Source of the DNA: Pseudomonas koreensis
GTDB taxonomy: Bacteria; Pseudomonadota; Gammaproteobacteria; Pseudomonadales; Pseudomonadaceae
Length of the DNA: 64,000 nucleotides
Reading direction: 5' to 3'
Assembly (NCBI RefSeq): GCF_012986595.1
Contig: NZ_JAAQYM010000002.1
Location: 868,001 to 932,000, forward strand
In this document: piece after piece, positions 9,238 to 17,762 of the stretch
Numbering within the stretch: the first letter of the stretch is position 1
Layout of the letters: each line of letters opens with the position of its first letter
Notes under the pieces: generated by a model
What the model saw: only the letters and a program-made list of their open reading frames with translations
Database searches by the model: none
Told to the model about the DNA's origin: nothing
Position numbers and translations under genes: made by a program

Positions 9238-9867
9238 TCAATGCATCTCGGTGAACGCGAGTTTCACGCCGATGGCGATCAGCACCGCGCCCATGGTGCG
9301 GTCGAACCAGTGCCCCATGCGGGCGAAGCCGGCGCGCACGCGTTGTTGGCTGAACAGCATCGCCACCAGGCAAAACCAGATCGCCGTCGCAACGGCGAGA
9401 TAAACCCCGTATCCGGCCTGCACCGCCAGCGGGGTGTGCGGGTTGATCACCACGGTGAACAACGATAGGAAGAACAGCGTGGCTTTCGGGTTCAGGCCGT
9501 TGGTGACGAAACCCGAAGTGAAAGCGCCGCGCGCAGTACGCACACCGGCTTCTTCGTGCAGGTCATCGGTGACGGTTGGCGCCGGTTGCGCGCGCAAGGC
9601 CTTGAAGCCGATGTACAGCAGGTAAGCGGCGGCGGCCCATTTCAAGGCGTTGAACAGCACGATCGATTGCGACACGATCAGGCCGATGCCCAGCAGCGAA
9701 TAACCCACGTGCAGGAAAATCGCCGAGCCCACGCCCAGCGCGGTCCAGGTGCCGGCGCGTCGACCATGGGTCACGCTCTCGCGCACCACTACGGCAAAGT
9801 CTGGGCCGGGGCTGGCCACGGCCAACAGATGGATCAGTGCAACGGTCAAGAACTCGGTCCAGTACAT
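9238..9867 (-). CDS. LysE/RhtB-family amino-acid exporter
   Basis: The 209-residue membrane protein has about six hydrophobic helices and the family N-terminus (LIHLLAVASPGPDFAVVVRE), with the ASPGPDF motif diagnostic of LysE/RhtB exporters. Proteins of this type export amino acids or homoserine lactone-like compounds. The start at 9867 is chosen because AGGAG precedes it and the hydrophobic family N-terminus begins there; a longer frame to 10149 runs through a REP element. It is a single-gene unit, convergent with the AraC gene. Substrate unknown. Confidence 0.9.
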   Translation of the reverse strand: MYWTEFLTVALIHLLAVASPGPDFAVVVRESVTHGRRAGTWTALGVGSAIFLHVGYSLLGIGLIVSQSIVLFNALKWAAAAYLLYIGFKALRAQPAPTVTDDLHEEAGVRTARGAFTSGFVTNGLNPKATLFFLSLFTVVINPHTPLAVQAGYGVYLAVATAIWFCLVAMLFSQQRVRAGFARMGHWFDRTMGAVLIAIGVKLAFTEMH

Positions 9868-9917
9868 GGGGGGCTCCTCTTTAATGAGTAAAAACAATTC
9901 ATCAACTGGCTCAAACC

Positions 9918-10053
9918 CTGTGGCGAGGGAGCTTGCTCCCGCTCGGCTGCGCAGCAGTCGTAAAACCTGAAACACCGGTGTGCCTGACACAGTACGGTGA
10001 ATGGGTTTGGGTCTGCTTCGCAGCCCAGCGGGAGCTAGCTCCCTCGCCACAGG
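9918..10053. repeat. REPIN-like REP pair, type B
   Basis: Left arm TGTGGCGAGGGAGCTTGCTCCCG followed by a second small hairpin (GGCTGCGCAGCAGTCG); right arm is its complement ending CTCCCTCGCCACA. It sits between the LysE-type gene and hprA. Confidence 0.85.
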
Positions 10054-10141
10054 GTATTGCGGGCGCTGTGCGTAACCAATTGTTTCATCTGGTAGGCTCG
10101 GCAGATTACGCCTTCCGTTCACCGCACAAAAGGTACAGTTG

Positions 10142-11107
10142 ATGAGCAATCCGCACCGCGCCGTATTCCTCGATCACCCGTCTCTGGATCTCGGCGATCT
10201 CGACCTCAGCCCGTTGCGCGCCTGCTTCAGCGATCTGCAACTGTTCGCCCAGACCTTGCCCGAACAGGTCAGCGAGCGCCTGCAGGGTGCCAGCGTGGCG
10301 ATCACCAACAAGATCCGCATCGACGCCGCCGCGATGGCCGCCAACCCGGACCTGAAGCTGATCCTGATCACCGCCACCGGCACCAACAACGTCGATCTGG
10401 AAGCGGCCCGCGCCCACGGCATCACCGTGTGCAACTGTCAGGGTTACGGCACGCCATCGGTGGCGCAACACACGATCATGTTGCTGCTCAACCTTGCCAC
10501 GCGCCTGGCCGACTACCAGAAAGCCGTCGGCGAAGGTCGCTGGCAGCAAGCCAAACAGTTCTGCCTGCTGGATTACCCGATCGTCGAACTGGAAGGCAAA
10601 ACCCTTGGCCTGCTCGGTCACGGCGAACTCGGCGGCGCGGTCGCGCGACTGGCCGAAGCGTTTGGCATGCGCGTACTGCTCGGGCAGATTCCCGGCCGCC
10701 CTGCCCGCCCGGACCGTCTGCCGCTGAACGAATTGCTGCCGCAGATCGACGCCCTGACCCTGCACTGCCCACTCAATGAACACACCCGCCACTTCATCGG
10801 TGCCCGCGAGCTGGCGTCGATGAAGCCCGGCGCGTTTGTGGTCAACACCGCCCGTGGTGGCTTGATCGATGAACAGGCCTTGGCCGATGCGTTGCGCAAC
10901 GGTCACCTCGGCGGCGCGGCCACCGATGTGCTCAGTGTCGAGCCGCCGGTCAACGGCAATCCATTGCTGGCCGCCGACATTCCACGGCTGATCGTCACCC
11001 CGCACAACGCCTGGGGCAGTCGCGAGGCACGGCAACGCATCGTCGGCCAATTGATCGAAAACGCCCAGGCGTTCTTCAGCGGTACAGCGCTGCGGGTCGT
11101 CAGTTGA
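10142..11107 (+). CDS. hprA: D-2-hydroxyacid dehydrogenase (hydroxypyruvate/glycerate type)
   Basis: The 321-residue protein interconverts hydroxypyruvate or glyoxylate and the corresponding D-hydroxyacid with NAD(P)H. The nucleotide loop GHGELG (about 159-164) and the catalytic Arg238 (NTARGGL), Glu267 (SVEPP) and His288 (TPHNAW) are all present. A tandem TTG-ATG gives two candidate starts; the ATG at 10142 is preferred. It is followed at 33 bases by rsmC, the same order as PA4626-PA4627 in PAO1 (from memory), which supports the hprA name. Exact substrate preference is inferred from family only. Confidence 0.9.
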   Translation: MSNPHRAVFLDHPSLDLGDLDLSPLRACFSDLQLFAQTLPEQVSERLQGASVAITNKIRIDAAAMAANPDLKLILITATGTNNVDLEAARAHGITVCNCQGYGTPSVAQHTIMLLLNLATRLADYQKAVGEGRWQQAKQFCLLDYPIVELEGKTLGLLGHGELGGAVARLAEAFGMRVLLGQIPGRPARPDRLPLNELLPQIDALTLHCPLNEHTRHFIGARELASMKPGAFVVNTARGGLIDEQALADALRNGHLGGAATDVLSVEPPVNGNPLLAADIPRLIVTPHNAWGSREARQRIVGQLIENAQAFFSGTALRVVS

Positions 11108-11140
11108 TAAACTGCGGCACTTTTTTTTCAAGGAGCAGTT

Positions 11141-12139
11141 ATGGATCCGCGCAGTGAAGTACTGCTTCGTCAGGCCGAGTTATTCCAGGGTTCGCTGCTG
11201 TTGGCCGGTTTGCCTGCCGACGATCTGCTCGGGCGCCTGCCCAATGCGTTCGGCTGGTGCTGGCACGCCGGCGATCAGGCCGCACTCGATGCACGCTTCG
11301 AGGGTCGCAGCCATTTTGGCGTGAACGTGCCGGAGCGCGCGTTCGACAGCGCCGTGGTGTTCTTGCCCAAGTCCAAGGATCTGACCGACTACATCCTCAA
11401 CGCCGTGGCTGCACGACTGGCCGGGCGTGAGGTGTTTCTGGTCGGCGAAAAACGCAGCGGCATCGAGGGCGCATCGAAACAGCTCAACCCGTTCGGCAAG
11501 CCGCGCAAACTCGACAGCGCGCGCCACTGCCAACTGTGGCAGGTCACCGTGGCCAACGCGCCGCAAACCAAATCCCTGGAAAGCCTGGCGCAGACTTATG
11601 AGCTGCCATTGGCCGAAGGCCCGTTGAAAGTTATCAGCCTGCCGGGTGTGTTCAGCCATGGTCGCCTGGATCGCGGCAGCGCCCTGCTGCTGGAGCATCT
11701 GGACAAATTGCCGAGCGGCCATCTGCTCGATTTCGGCTGTGGCGCGGGCGTGCTGGGGGCGGCGGTCAAACGGCGGTATCCGCACAATCAAGTGACCTTG
11801 CTCGACGTCGATGCCTTTGCTGCCGCCAGCAGTCGCCTGACATTGGCGGCCAACGGACTGGAAGCCGAGGTGATCACCGGTGATGGTATCGACGCCGCGC
11901 CGATGGGTTTGAACGCGATTCTGAGCAACCCGCCGTTCCATGTCGGGGTCCACACCGATTATTTCGCCACCGAGAACTTGCTGCGAAAAGCGGCCAAACA
12001 TCTGAAAAACGGCGGCGAACTGCGGCTGGTGGCGAACAGTTTCCTGAAGTATCAGCCGCTGATCGAAGAGCACTTGGGCGTGTGTGCGATCAAGGCCGAA
12101 GGCAATGGTTTCCGGATTTACCGGGCCAAGCGCGGCTGA
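11141..12139 (+). CDS. rsmC: 16S rRNA guanine-N2 methyltransferase RsmC
   Basis: The 332-residue protein has the two-domain RsmC architecture: an N-terminal degenerate methyltransferase domain (about 1-160) and a C-terminal catalytic domain with the SAM loop DFGCGAG (about 197-203) and the N2-guanine signature NPPFH (about 263-267). RsmC methylates G1207 of 16S rRNA in the small ribosomal subunit. Length is normal. AAGGAG precedes the ATG. It follows hprA with 33 bases between, so the two may be cotranscribed. Confidence 0.93.
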   Translation: MDPRSEVLLRQAELFQGSLLLAGLPADDLLGRLPNAFGWCWHAGDQAALDARFEGRSHFGVNVPERAFDSAVVFLPKSKDLTDYILNAVAARLAGREVFLVGEKRSGIEGASKQLNPFGKPRKLDSARHCQLWQVTVANAPQTKSLESLAQTYELPLAEGPLKVISLPGVFSHGRLDRGSALLLEHLDKLPSGHLLDFGCGAGVLGAAVKRRYPHNQVTLLDVDAFAAASSRLTLAANGLEAEVITGDGIDAAPMGLNAILSNPPFHVGVHTDYFATENLLRKAAKHLKNGGELRLVANSFLKYQPLIEEHLGVCAIKAEGNGFRIYRAKRG

Positions 12140-12158
12140 AAATTAGCACTTGCCGAAT

Positions 12159-12180
12159 GGATTCTGCCTAGGCAGAATCC
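12159..12180. repeat. perfect 22-bp palindrome between rsmC and the Mn2+ riboswitch
   Basis: GGATTCTGCCT is followed immediately by its exact reverse complement. It lies 19 bases past the rsmC stop and 6 bases before the riboswitch P1 helix. It could be a factor-binding site for the riboswitch transcript's promoter or a terminator stem for rsmC, but no T-run follows, which weakens the latter. Confidence 0.7.
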
Positions 12181-12186
12181 GCTCCG

Positions 12187-12390
12187 TCCTAGGGGAGTAG
12201 TCTCCCACGAGCGCCAAGCTCGTCCGGCATACGTCAACATACTTGATCCTCAGATCATGGCGTATGCGACCCAAGCGTCCGCACCAGACGGATCGCAGGG
12301 TTTGACAAGACCTATGACACGCACACCTTACCCGGGGCGGGAAGGCTGTACGTGTCATAGCCGTGTCGACCCGCCCCTTAGGAAATCCTG
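12187..12390 (+). promoter_or_regulatory. yybP-ykoY manganese riboswitch
   Basis: The 5' leader of the TMEM165/GDT1 gene carries the yybP-ykoY consensus loop sequence AGGGGAGTAG (12191-12200). Its 5' strand TCCTAGGGG (12187-12195) pairs with CCCCTTAGGA (12374-12383) to form the P1 closing helix with one bulged base, and the intervening bases fold into several GC helices. This class binds Mn2+ and commonly controls Mn exporters, which is exactly the downstream gene. The AGGA of the P1 3' strand is also the Shine-Dalgarno sequence, seven bases before the ATG at 12391, so control is probably at translation. Confidence 0.88.
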
Positions 12391-12975
12391 ATGCTGGACT
12401 CGTTACTCGTTCCCACCGCAATCGTTGCCTTGGCCGAAATCGGCGACAAGACGCAACTGCTCGCGCTGATTCTCGCCGCTCGCTTTCGCAAACCCTGGCC
12501 GATCATTGCCGGCATCGTCGCCGCGACTCTGGCCAACCACGCGGCAGCCGGTGCGGTCGGCGCCTGGTTCGGCAGTTTCTTCTCAGACTCTGTTCTGCAC
12601 TGGATTCTTGCCGCAAGCTTCACCGCCACTGCGCTGTGGACGTTGGTCCCGGACAAGATGGACGATGATGAAGCCAGCACCGCACGCAAGTTCGGCCCGT
12701 TCCTGACCACGCTGATTGCGTTCTTCCTCGCGGAAATCGGTGACAAGACCCAGATCGCCACCGTGATGCTGGCGGCGCAATACCCTGAGCTGTGGCTGGT
12801 GATTATTGGCACCACGGCGGGCATGTTGATTGCCAACGTGCCGGTGGTCCTGGCGGGTAACTTTGCCGCGGAGAAACTGCCGCTGACACTGATCCGTCGC
12901 CTGGCGGCTTCGGCATTCCTGATTCTGGCGATCGTTGCGGTGTACAAGGCGATGCAGAGCAGTGGCTGGGTTTAA
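12391..12975 (+). CDS. TMEM165/GDT1-family manganese exporter
   Basis: The 194-residue inner-membrane protein has six to seven hydrophobic helices in two homologous halves, each with the family motif EIGDKT (residues 16-21 and 115-120) that forms the cation site. Bacterial members act as Mn2+ exporters and protect from manganese excess. The yybP-ykoY riboswitch directly upstream strongly supports that function here. A Ca2+ role, known for eukaryotic relatives, is less likely. It is a single-gene unit followed by a REP pair. Confidence 0.9.
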   Translation: MLDSLLVPTAIVALAEIGDKTQLLALILAARFRKPWPIIAGIVAATLANHAAAGAVGAWFGSFFSDSVLHWILAASFTATALWTLVPDKMDDDEASTARKFGPFLTTLIAFFLAEIGDKTQIATVMLAAQYPELWLVIIGTTAGMLIANVPVVLAGNFAAEKLPLTLIRRLAASAFLILAIVAVYKAMQSSGWV

Positions 12976-13000
12976 CCCCTTTTTCTGATCTGACACAGAC

Positions 13001-13134
13001 CTGTGGTGAGGGGATTTATCCCCGATGGGGCGCGAAGCGCCCCCAAAACCTGATGCCTCAGAGTGTCAGACATACCGCATGTTTAGGGTTTGGGGCTGCT
13101 TCGCAGCCCATCGGGGATAAATCCCCTCGCCACA
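13001..13134. repeat. REPIN-like REP pair, type B variant
   Basis: Arms CTGTGGTGAGGGGATTTATC and the complementary GATAAATCCCCTCGCCACA enclose secondary hairpins GGGGCGCGAAGCGCCCC and GGGGCTGCTTCGCAGCCC. It has the same plan as the other type B elements, with ATTTATC replacing CTTGCTC. Confidence 0.8.
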
Positions 13135-13185
13135 ATGGATCCCTTCAGTCCATTTATCAGATCAGTCACAGAAACCGCGATGAAC

Positions 13186-14004
13186 TCAGGACTTCGGGGC
13201 TTTTTCGTACAGCGGCATCACTTTCGGAATCGCTGCCTGCAACGAGGCGATCCGGCTGGACGAGGCCGGGTGAGTGCTCATGAATTCCGGAGGTGCGCCT
13301 TCCGAGGCCTTGCTCATCTTGTTCCACAAGGTGATCGCCGCATTCGGGTTGTACCCAGCGCGGGCGGCCAGTTCGAGGCCGATCAGGTCGGCTTCGTTTT
13401 CGTTGGCACGGCTGTTGGGCAAGGTCATGCCGTAGTTGGCCACGGTGTCGGCCAGCGCCAGGCTGTCCTGACCCAGACCTAACAATGCACCGGCACCCTG
13501 CTTGGCCATCTCAATCCCGTAGGCTTTGGACATCGCTTCACGACCGTGCTCGCGCAGGGCATGGGCGATTTCATGGCCCATCACCGCGGCGATCTCATCG
13601 TCGGTGAGTTTCAGGCTGTCGATCAGCCCGGTGTAGAAAATGATCTTGCCGCCAGGGCCGCAGTTGGCGTTGAGCTCATCGCTCTTGATCAGGTTGACCT
13701 CCCACTGCCACTGGGCGGCATCGGGGCGGAAATTCGGCGCCTGGGCGATCAGGCGGTTGGCAATGGCCTGAACCCGCTTGGCCTCCGGGCTGGTCTTGTC
13801 CAGTACGCCTTTGCTCGACGCCTCGCCAACGGTCTTCTGATAGGACTGGGCATACATCTGGTCGACCTCTTGCGAGGACAGCATGCTGAACATGTACTGC
13901 TTGCGCTCCACCCCTACGGCTCCGCCGCTGGTGGTGTTGACCGACTGACAACCGGCCAGCAACAGCGCTGCGCTCAGTGCACTTACAACCAATGTCTTGT
14001 TCAT
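13186..14004 (-). CDS. M48-family metalloprotease lipoprotein (LoiP-like)
   Basis: The 272-residue protein has a lipoprotein signal (lipobox LLAGC, Cys19), placing it in the envelope, and the zinc motif HEIAH at about 144-148 with the downstream Glu-rich NENEAD (about 201-206) providing the third ligand. It is therefore a periplasm-facing M48 peptidase of the LoiP/BepA-like group involved in envelope protein quality control. It lacks TPR repeats, so it is LoiP-like rather than BepA-like. It is divergent from a chemoreceptor gene with 261 bases between; PAO1 has the same pairing (PA4632/PA4633, from memory). Confidence 0.9.
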   Translation of the reverse strand: MNKTLVVSALSAALLLAGCQSVNTTSGGAVGVERKQYMFSMLSSQEVDQMYAQSYQKTVGEASSKGVLDKTSPEAKRVQAIANRLIAQAPNFRPDAAQWQWEVNLIKSDELNANCGPGGKIIFYTGLIDSLKLTDDEIAAVMGHEIAHALREHGREAMSKAYGIEMAKQGAGALLGLGQDSLALADTVANYGMTLPNSRANENEADLIGLELAARAGYNPNAAITLWNKMSKASEGAPPEFMSTHPASSSRIASLQAAIPKVMPLYEKAPKS

Positions 14005-14265
14005 TCAAAAGCTCCCTGAAAACATGCCGCGTATCCTAGGCGGGTAATTGTATCGGCGCCAGATACAACAGACGTGTTGCAGTGTCTTTCGGATGTTTCC
14101 CACTTCTGCTGTCGTAAAAAATTCACAGCACCCGACAGACCCGCCCACTGCGTCGCGCACCGATCCATTTGCGACATGCCCCGCTCTTTGTTCCGCTCGG
14201 CACTCATGGCGCAATGCCCGCTGCCGATACAACAGCGCAGACGTCCTCTTGCGTGCGGAGCTCCC

Positions 14266-16407
14266 ATGAAGTTCAAGTCGATCCAGTTTTCCGTCGCCGC
14301 CCTGGCCGGCGCCATCGTCCTCAGCGTGGTCGCCGCGCTGGTGCTGTACGCGCTGTTTTCCGGCGCCCGCACCCAGGAGATGGTGCAACAGCGCACCCAG
14401 GCGCAGTTCGAGCAAGTCATCGAACAACGCCTGACCTCGCTGGCGCAGACTCAGGTCAGCCAGATCCAGCGCGAACTCGAAGCGCCGCTGCTGATTGCCG
14501 GCGGCCTGGTACGGGTCAACGCCCTGCTCGGCACGCCGGGCGCCGATGGCCAGCCGCGCCTGACCGTCAGCCGCGAACAACTGATCAGCCTGATCAAAGA
14601 GAACGTCGAAAAGAACCCGAAGATTCTCGGCACTTACATCGGCTGGGAAAAAAACGCCCTTGATCACAACGACGCCGCCTACGTCGGCACCAGCGTGGTC
14701 GGCATCGACTCGGCCAACGGGCGCTTCCTGCCGTGGTGGTTCCGCAATGACGACGGCACCCTCGGCCTGGATAAACTGGTGGACGTCGACGACCAGAAAG
14801 TCCTGTCCACCGGCGTGCGCGCCAGCGAGTACTACCTGTGCTCGAAAGAGAGCAAGAAATCCTGCGTGATCGACCCGGCGCCCTACAAGGTCGGCGACAA
14901 GGTCGTGATGCTTGCTTCATTCATTGAGCCGATCATGCTCAATGGCGCGTTCCAGGGCATCGTCGGCGCCGACCTGTCGGTGAACTTCATCCAGGAAATG
15001 CTCCTGGGCGCCAACCAGAAACTCTACAGCGGCGCCGGGCAAATGGCCCTGATCGGCGGCAATGGCCGGATCGTTGCTTACACCAAGGATCCAAGCAAAT
15101 TCGGTGAGAAGGTCAGCGACATTCTCGACGCTGAGCAAATCGCCAACCTGGCCAACCTCAAGCGCGGCGAAGTCACTTATTCCGTCAACAAGGACAAGGG
15201 CCGCATCGAACTGTACCTGCCGTTCGGCATCGGCCAGACCGACGCGCGCTGGACGCTGATGCTGCAACTGCCGCTGAACGCGGTGATGGCCGATCTGCAG
15301 AAACTCCAAGGCGACCTCGACGCCCAGCGCAAATCCGACACCTTCGGCATGGCCATGGTCGGCCTGATCATCGCCGCCATCGGTCTGCTGGTGATCTGGC
15401 TGGTGGGTCACGGTATCGCCCGACCGCTCAAACAAATGGTCGCCATGCTCGATGACATCGCCAAAGGTGAAGGCGATCTGACCCGTCGTCTGAGCAGTGA
15501 TCGCAGCGATGAACTGGGTTCGATTGCCAAGGGCTTCAACACCTTCCTCGCCAAGTTGCAGGCGATGATCACGCAGGTGGTGACGTCAGTGCAGAGCGTC
15601 AGCGACTCTTCCGAACACACCGCCGACATCGCCATTCGCACCAACATCGGCATTCAGAAACAAATGGCCGAGATCGATCAGGTCGCCACCGCAGTGCAGG
15701 AGATGACCGCGACCGCGCAAGACGTGGCGCGCAACGCCACCCAGGCTGCGCAAGCCGCCAGTCACGCGGATCAGGCCGCCGGCCAGGGCATGCAGATTGT
15801 GCGGGACACGTCGAATTCGATCGGCGTGCTGGCGGTGGAAATCGGCAAGGCCGTGGAAGTGGTACAGAACCTGGCCAAGGACAGCGAAAACATCAACGCG
15901 ATCCTCACCGCGATTCGCGGGATCGCCGAGCAGACCAACCTGTTGGCACTGAACGCGGCGATCGAAGCGGCGCGGGCCGGCGAACAGGGTCGCGGCTTTG
16001 CGGTGGTAGCGGACGAGGTGCGCAATCTGGCGCAGAAAACCCAGAAGGCCACCGAAGAAATCCAGAGCATGATCCAGCAATTGCAACAAGGCACCCGCGA
16101 TGTGGTGCGGGTCATGGAAGACAGCCAGAACCGCACTGACGAAAGCGTGCAGCACGCCGCGAAAGCCGCTGAAGCGCTGGAGACGATTACCCAGGCGGTG
16201 TCGGTGATCAACGACATGAACACGCAGATCGCCAGTGCGGCGGAAGAGCAGAGCGCGGTGGCTGACGATATCAACCGCAACGTGATCAATATCGGTCAGG
16301 TGGCCAATGAAGTGGCGGGTGGCGCAGATGAGTCGAGTTCGGCGAGTGCCGGCCTGACCAAACTGGCGGAGCAGCAGCGGCGGCTGATCAATCAGTTCAA
16401 GGTTTAA
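14266..16407 (+). CDS. methyl-accepting chemotaxis protein with dCache-type sensor
   Basis: The 713-residue chemoreceptor has one transmembrane helix at about 8-30, a large periplasmic double-Cache-like region (about 31-360), a second helix at about 360-382, a HAMP domain (about 383-436) and a cytoplasmic signalling coil whose hairpin tip ([20 protein letters not shown]) starts near residue 552. It should relay ligand binding to CheA/CheW. The ATG at 14266 is chosen over an upstream in-frame start because GGAG precedes it and the first helix begins there. It looks orthologous to PA4633 (from memory, by position). The ligand cannot be predicted. Confidence 0.92.
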   Translation: MKFKSIQFSVAALAGAIVLSVVAALVLYALFSGARTQEMVQQRTQAQFEQVIEQRLTSLAQTQVSQIQRELEAPLLIAGGLVRVNALLGTPGADGQPRLTVSREQLISLIKENVEKNPKILGTYIGWEKNALDHNDAAYVGTSVVGIDSANGRFLPWWFRNDDGTLGLDKLVDVDDQKVLSTGVRASEYYLCSKESKKSCVIDPAPYKVGDKVVMLASFIEPIMLNGAFQGIVGADLSVNFIQEMLLGANQKLYSGAGQMALIGGNGRIVAYTKDPSKFGEKVSDILDAEQIANLANLKRGEVTYSVNKDKGRIELYLPFGIGQTDARWTLMLQLPLNAVMADLQKLQGDLDAQRKSDTFGMAMVGLIIAAIGLLVIWLVGHGIARPLKQMVAMLDDIAKGEGDLTRRLSSDRSDELGSIAKGFNTFLAKLQAMITQVVTSVQSVSDSSEHTADIAIRTNIGIQKQMAEIDQVATAVQEMTATAQDVARNATQAAQAASHADQAAGQGMQIVRDTSNSIGVLAVEIGKAVEVVQNLAKDSENINAILTAIRGIAEQTNLLALNAAIEAARAGEQGRGFAVVADEVRNLAQKTQKATEEIQSMIQQLQQGTRDVVRVMEDSQNRTDESVQHAAKAAEALETITQAVSVINDMNTQIASAAEEQSAVADDINRNVINIGQVANEVAGGADESSSASAGLTKLAEQQRRLINQFKV

Positions 16408-16411
16408 GAGC

Positions 16412-16497
16412 AAGATCAAAAGATCGCAGCCTGCGGCAGCTCTTACACGGGGATATGCGTTTCCCTGTAGGAGCTGCCGCAGGCTGCGATCTTTTCG
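16412..16497. repeat. REP pair, type A, in everted orientation
   Basis: Here the arms face the other way from the other type A pairs: GATCGCAGCCTGCGGCAGCTC comes first and TGTAGGAGCTGCCGCAGG second. It starts five bases past the chemoreceptor stop codon. Confidence 0.85.
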
Positions 16498-16506
16498 CTT
16501 TTCACA

Positions 16507-17130
16507 TCAACCCGGGGTCAGGCACTCCGGCCCATTGAGCTTCGGATCATTCACCAGATTCGCCAACACCCGCTCGCGCAACGCCGCCGGCTCACTGGCG
16601 AGCAAGCCCTGCAGCACATGCAGCGGCGTCTCGGGATCGAGCCAGGCGGCCTGCCCCGCTTCATCGAGAATCAGCGGCCGGCGCTGACTGGCCGCCGGCT
16701 GGGTGATGACGGCGGTACTCAGCCACACCTGCTCCTGCACCGGATACGCTTCCCAGATCGCCGCGAAAAACAGCGAAGAACCCTCCCCCGGCGTCAACCA
16801 GTACGGGCGTTTGCGCACGGTGCCACGCCATTCGTAGAAACCGTTGGCCGGCAACAGGCAGCGGCGCAGGCGCAGCGCCTCGCGGAACATCGGTTGCTCG
16901 GCCACGGTTTCGGCCCGAGCATGCGCCGGTGTTTTCGACAGATCGGTCAGCCACGGCGGCGTCAGCCCCCAACGGGCGCGGGCCAGCGAGCGCTGGCCGT
17001 CGGCCTCGGCGCGCAGCATCAACACCGAATCATTGGGGGAAATGTTCCACTGCGCCTGTTGATCGGCGGGAAAACCAGGCAGGGCCGCGAAGTCGCGGTT
17101 CCAGCGAAACAGGGCATAACGTCCACACAT
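16507..17130 (-). CDS. SRAP (YedK/HMCES-like) protein with altered active site
   Basis: The 207-residue protein belongs to the SOS-response-associated peptidase family, which crosslinks through Cys2 to abasic sites in single-stranded DNA. Cys2 (MCGRYA) and the Glu of FYEW (residue 100) are present. However, the Asn of the usual NAR.ET motif is His70 (AHARAET), and the His of the usual H.R.P motif is Ser148 (SQRRPLIL). In YedK those residues are Asn75 and His160, and His160 is linked to ring opening and crosslink reversal. It may thus form a less reversible link or have another role. It is a single gene between a REP pair and small conserved genes. Confidence 0.88.
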   Translation of the reverse strand: MCGRYALFRWNRDFAALPGFPADQQAQWNISPNDSVLMLRAEADGQRSLARARWGLTPPWLTDLSKTPAHARAETVAEQPMFREALRLRRCLLPANGFYEWRGTVRKRPYWLTPGEGSSLFFAAIWEAYPVQEQVWLSTAVITQPAASQRRPLILDEAGQAAWLDPETPLHVLQGLLASEPAALRERVLANLVNDPKLNGPECLTPG

Positions 17131-17166
17131 GGGGCAACACGACTCAGAAGTAAAACGAACGTCAGC

Positions 17167-17427
17167 CTAACAGACCAGCGTCCCGGGGAAACTCTCCGGT
17201 TCATCGCCGGGCAGCGGCAGCGCGGCATTGTACGCGGTGATCAGTTCGCGGGCGTACTCGGCCTGATCGTTATCGACCGACAGGCCGAGCAGCCCAAAAA
17301 TCGGCAACTCACCCGTGCCGCCGAGCAGATCCCGGCCCACCAGATGCGCCTCGATGCCTTCGCTGGCGAGCATGCCCTTGAGCATCTCGCCTTCCATCAG
17401 GTTTTCCGGCTCGTAGATTCGCTGCAT
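17167..17427 (-). CDS. DUF2007 domain small protein
   Basis: The 86-residue protein matches the DUF2007 putative signal-transducing fold (MQRIYEPENLMEGEMLKGMLASEGI ... LLGLSVDNDQAEYARELI), a ferredoxin-like domain related to PII-like proteins. It lies 10 bases after the CPXCG gene in the same direction, so the two are probably cotranscribed; the same pair recurs in pseudomonads (from memory). Function is unknown. Confidence 0.85.
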   Translation of the reverse strand: MQRIYEPENLMEGEMLKGMLASEGIEAHLVGRDLLGGTGELPIFGLLGLSVDNDQAEYARELITAYNAALPLPGDEPESFPGTLVC

Positions 17428-17437
17428 GGGCGCCCCC

Positions 17438-17620
17438 TCACTCGTTTTCGCTGAAAGCTTCCAGAAACCAATCCTCGCCATGCACCTGCAAGACAAACGT
17501 GATCGGTCGACAACACACCTGACAGTCCTCGATGTAAGTCTGATCGCCGCCAGACAAGTCCACTGTTGTCTCGACCGTTTCCCCACAATAAGGACAATCG
17601 TAATAGGCGCTTTCCAGCAT
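17438..17620 (-). CDS. CPXCG-motif cysteine-rich small protein
   Basis: The 60-residue protein has CPYCG (Cys9, Cys12) and a second pair in the CQVCC segment (about 33-37), forming a likely zinc ribbon, with an acidic C-terminus. It is the first gene of a two-gene unit with the DUF2007 gene. No function is known for the family. Confidence 0.88.
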   Translation of the reverse strand: MLESAYYDCPYCGETVETTVDLSGGDQTYIEDCQVCCRPITFVLQVHGEDWFLEAFSENE

Positions 17621-17762
17621 CGCGGTCTCCCAGGTGACTTGTGCGTATAATCGCCGGTCTATTTGCAGGGCTATTTTTGTCTGGCTACTTTTTCAGACCG
17701 TGCCCCGTTGGTTTTCGATCAAAACCTTTACTTACCCTAGCCGTTTCCAACAAGAGAGCATG

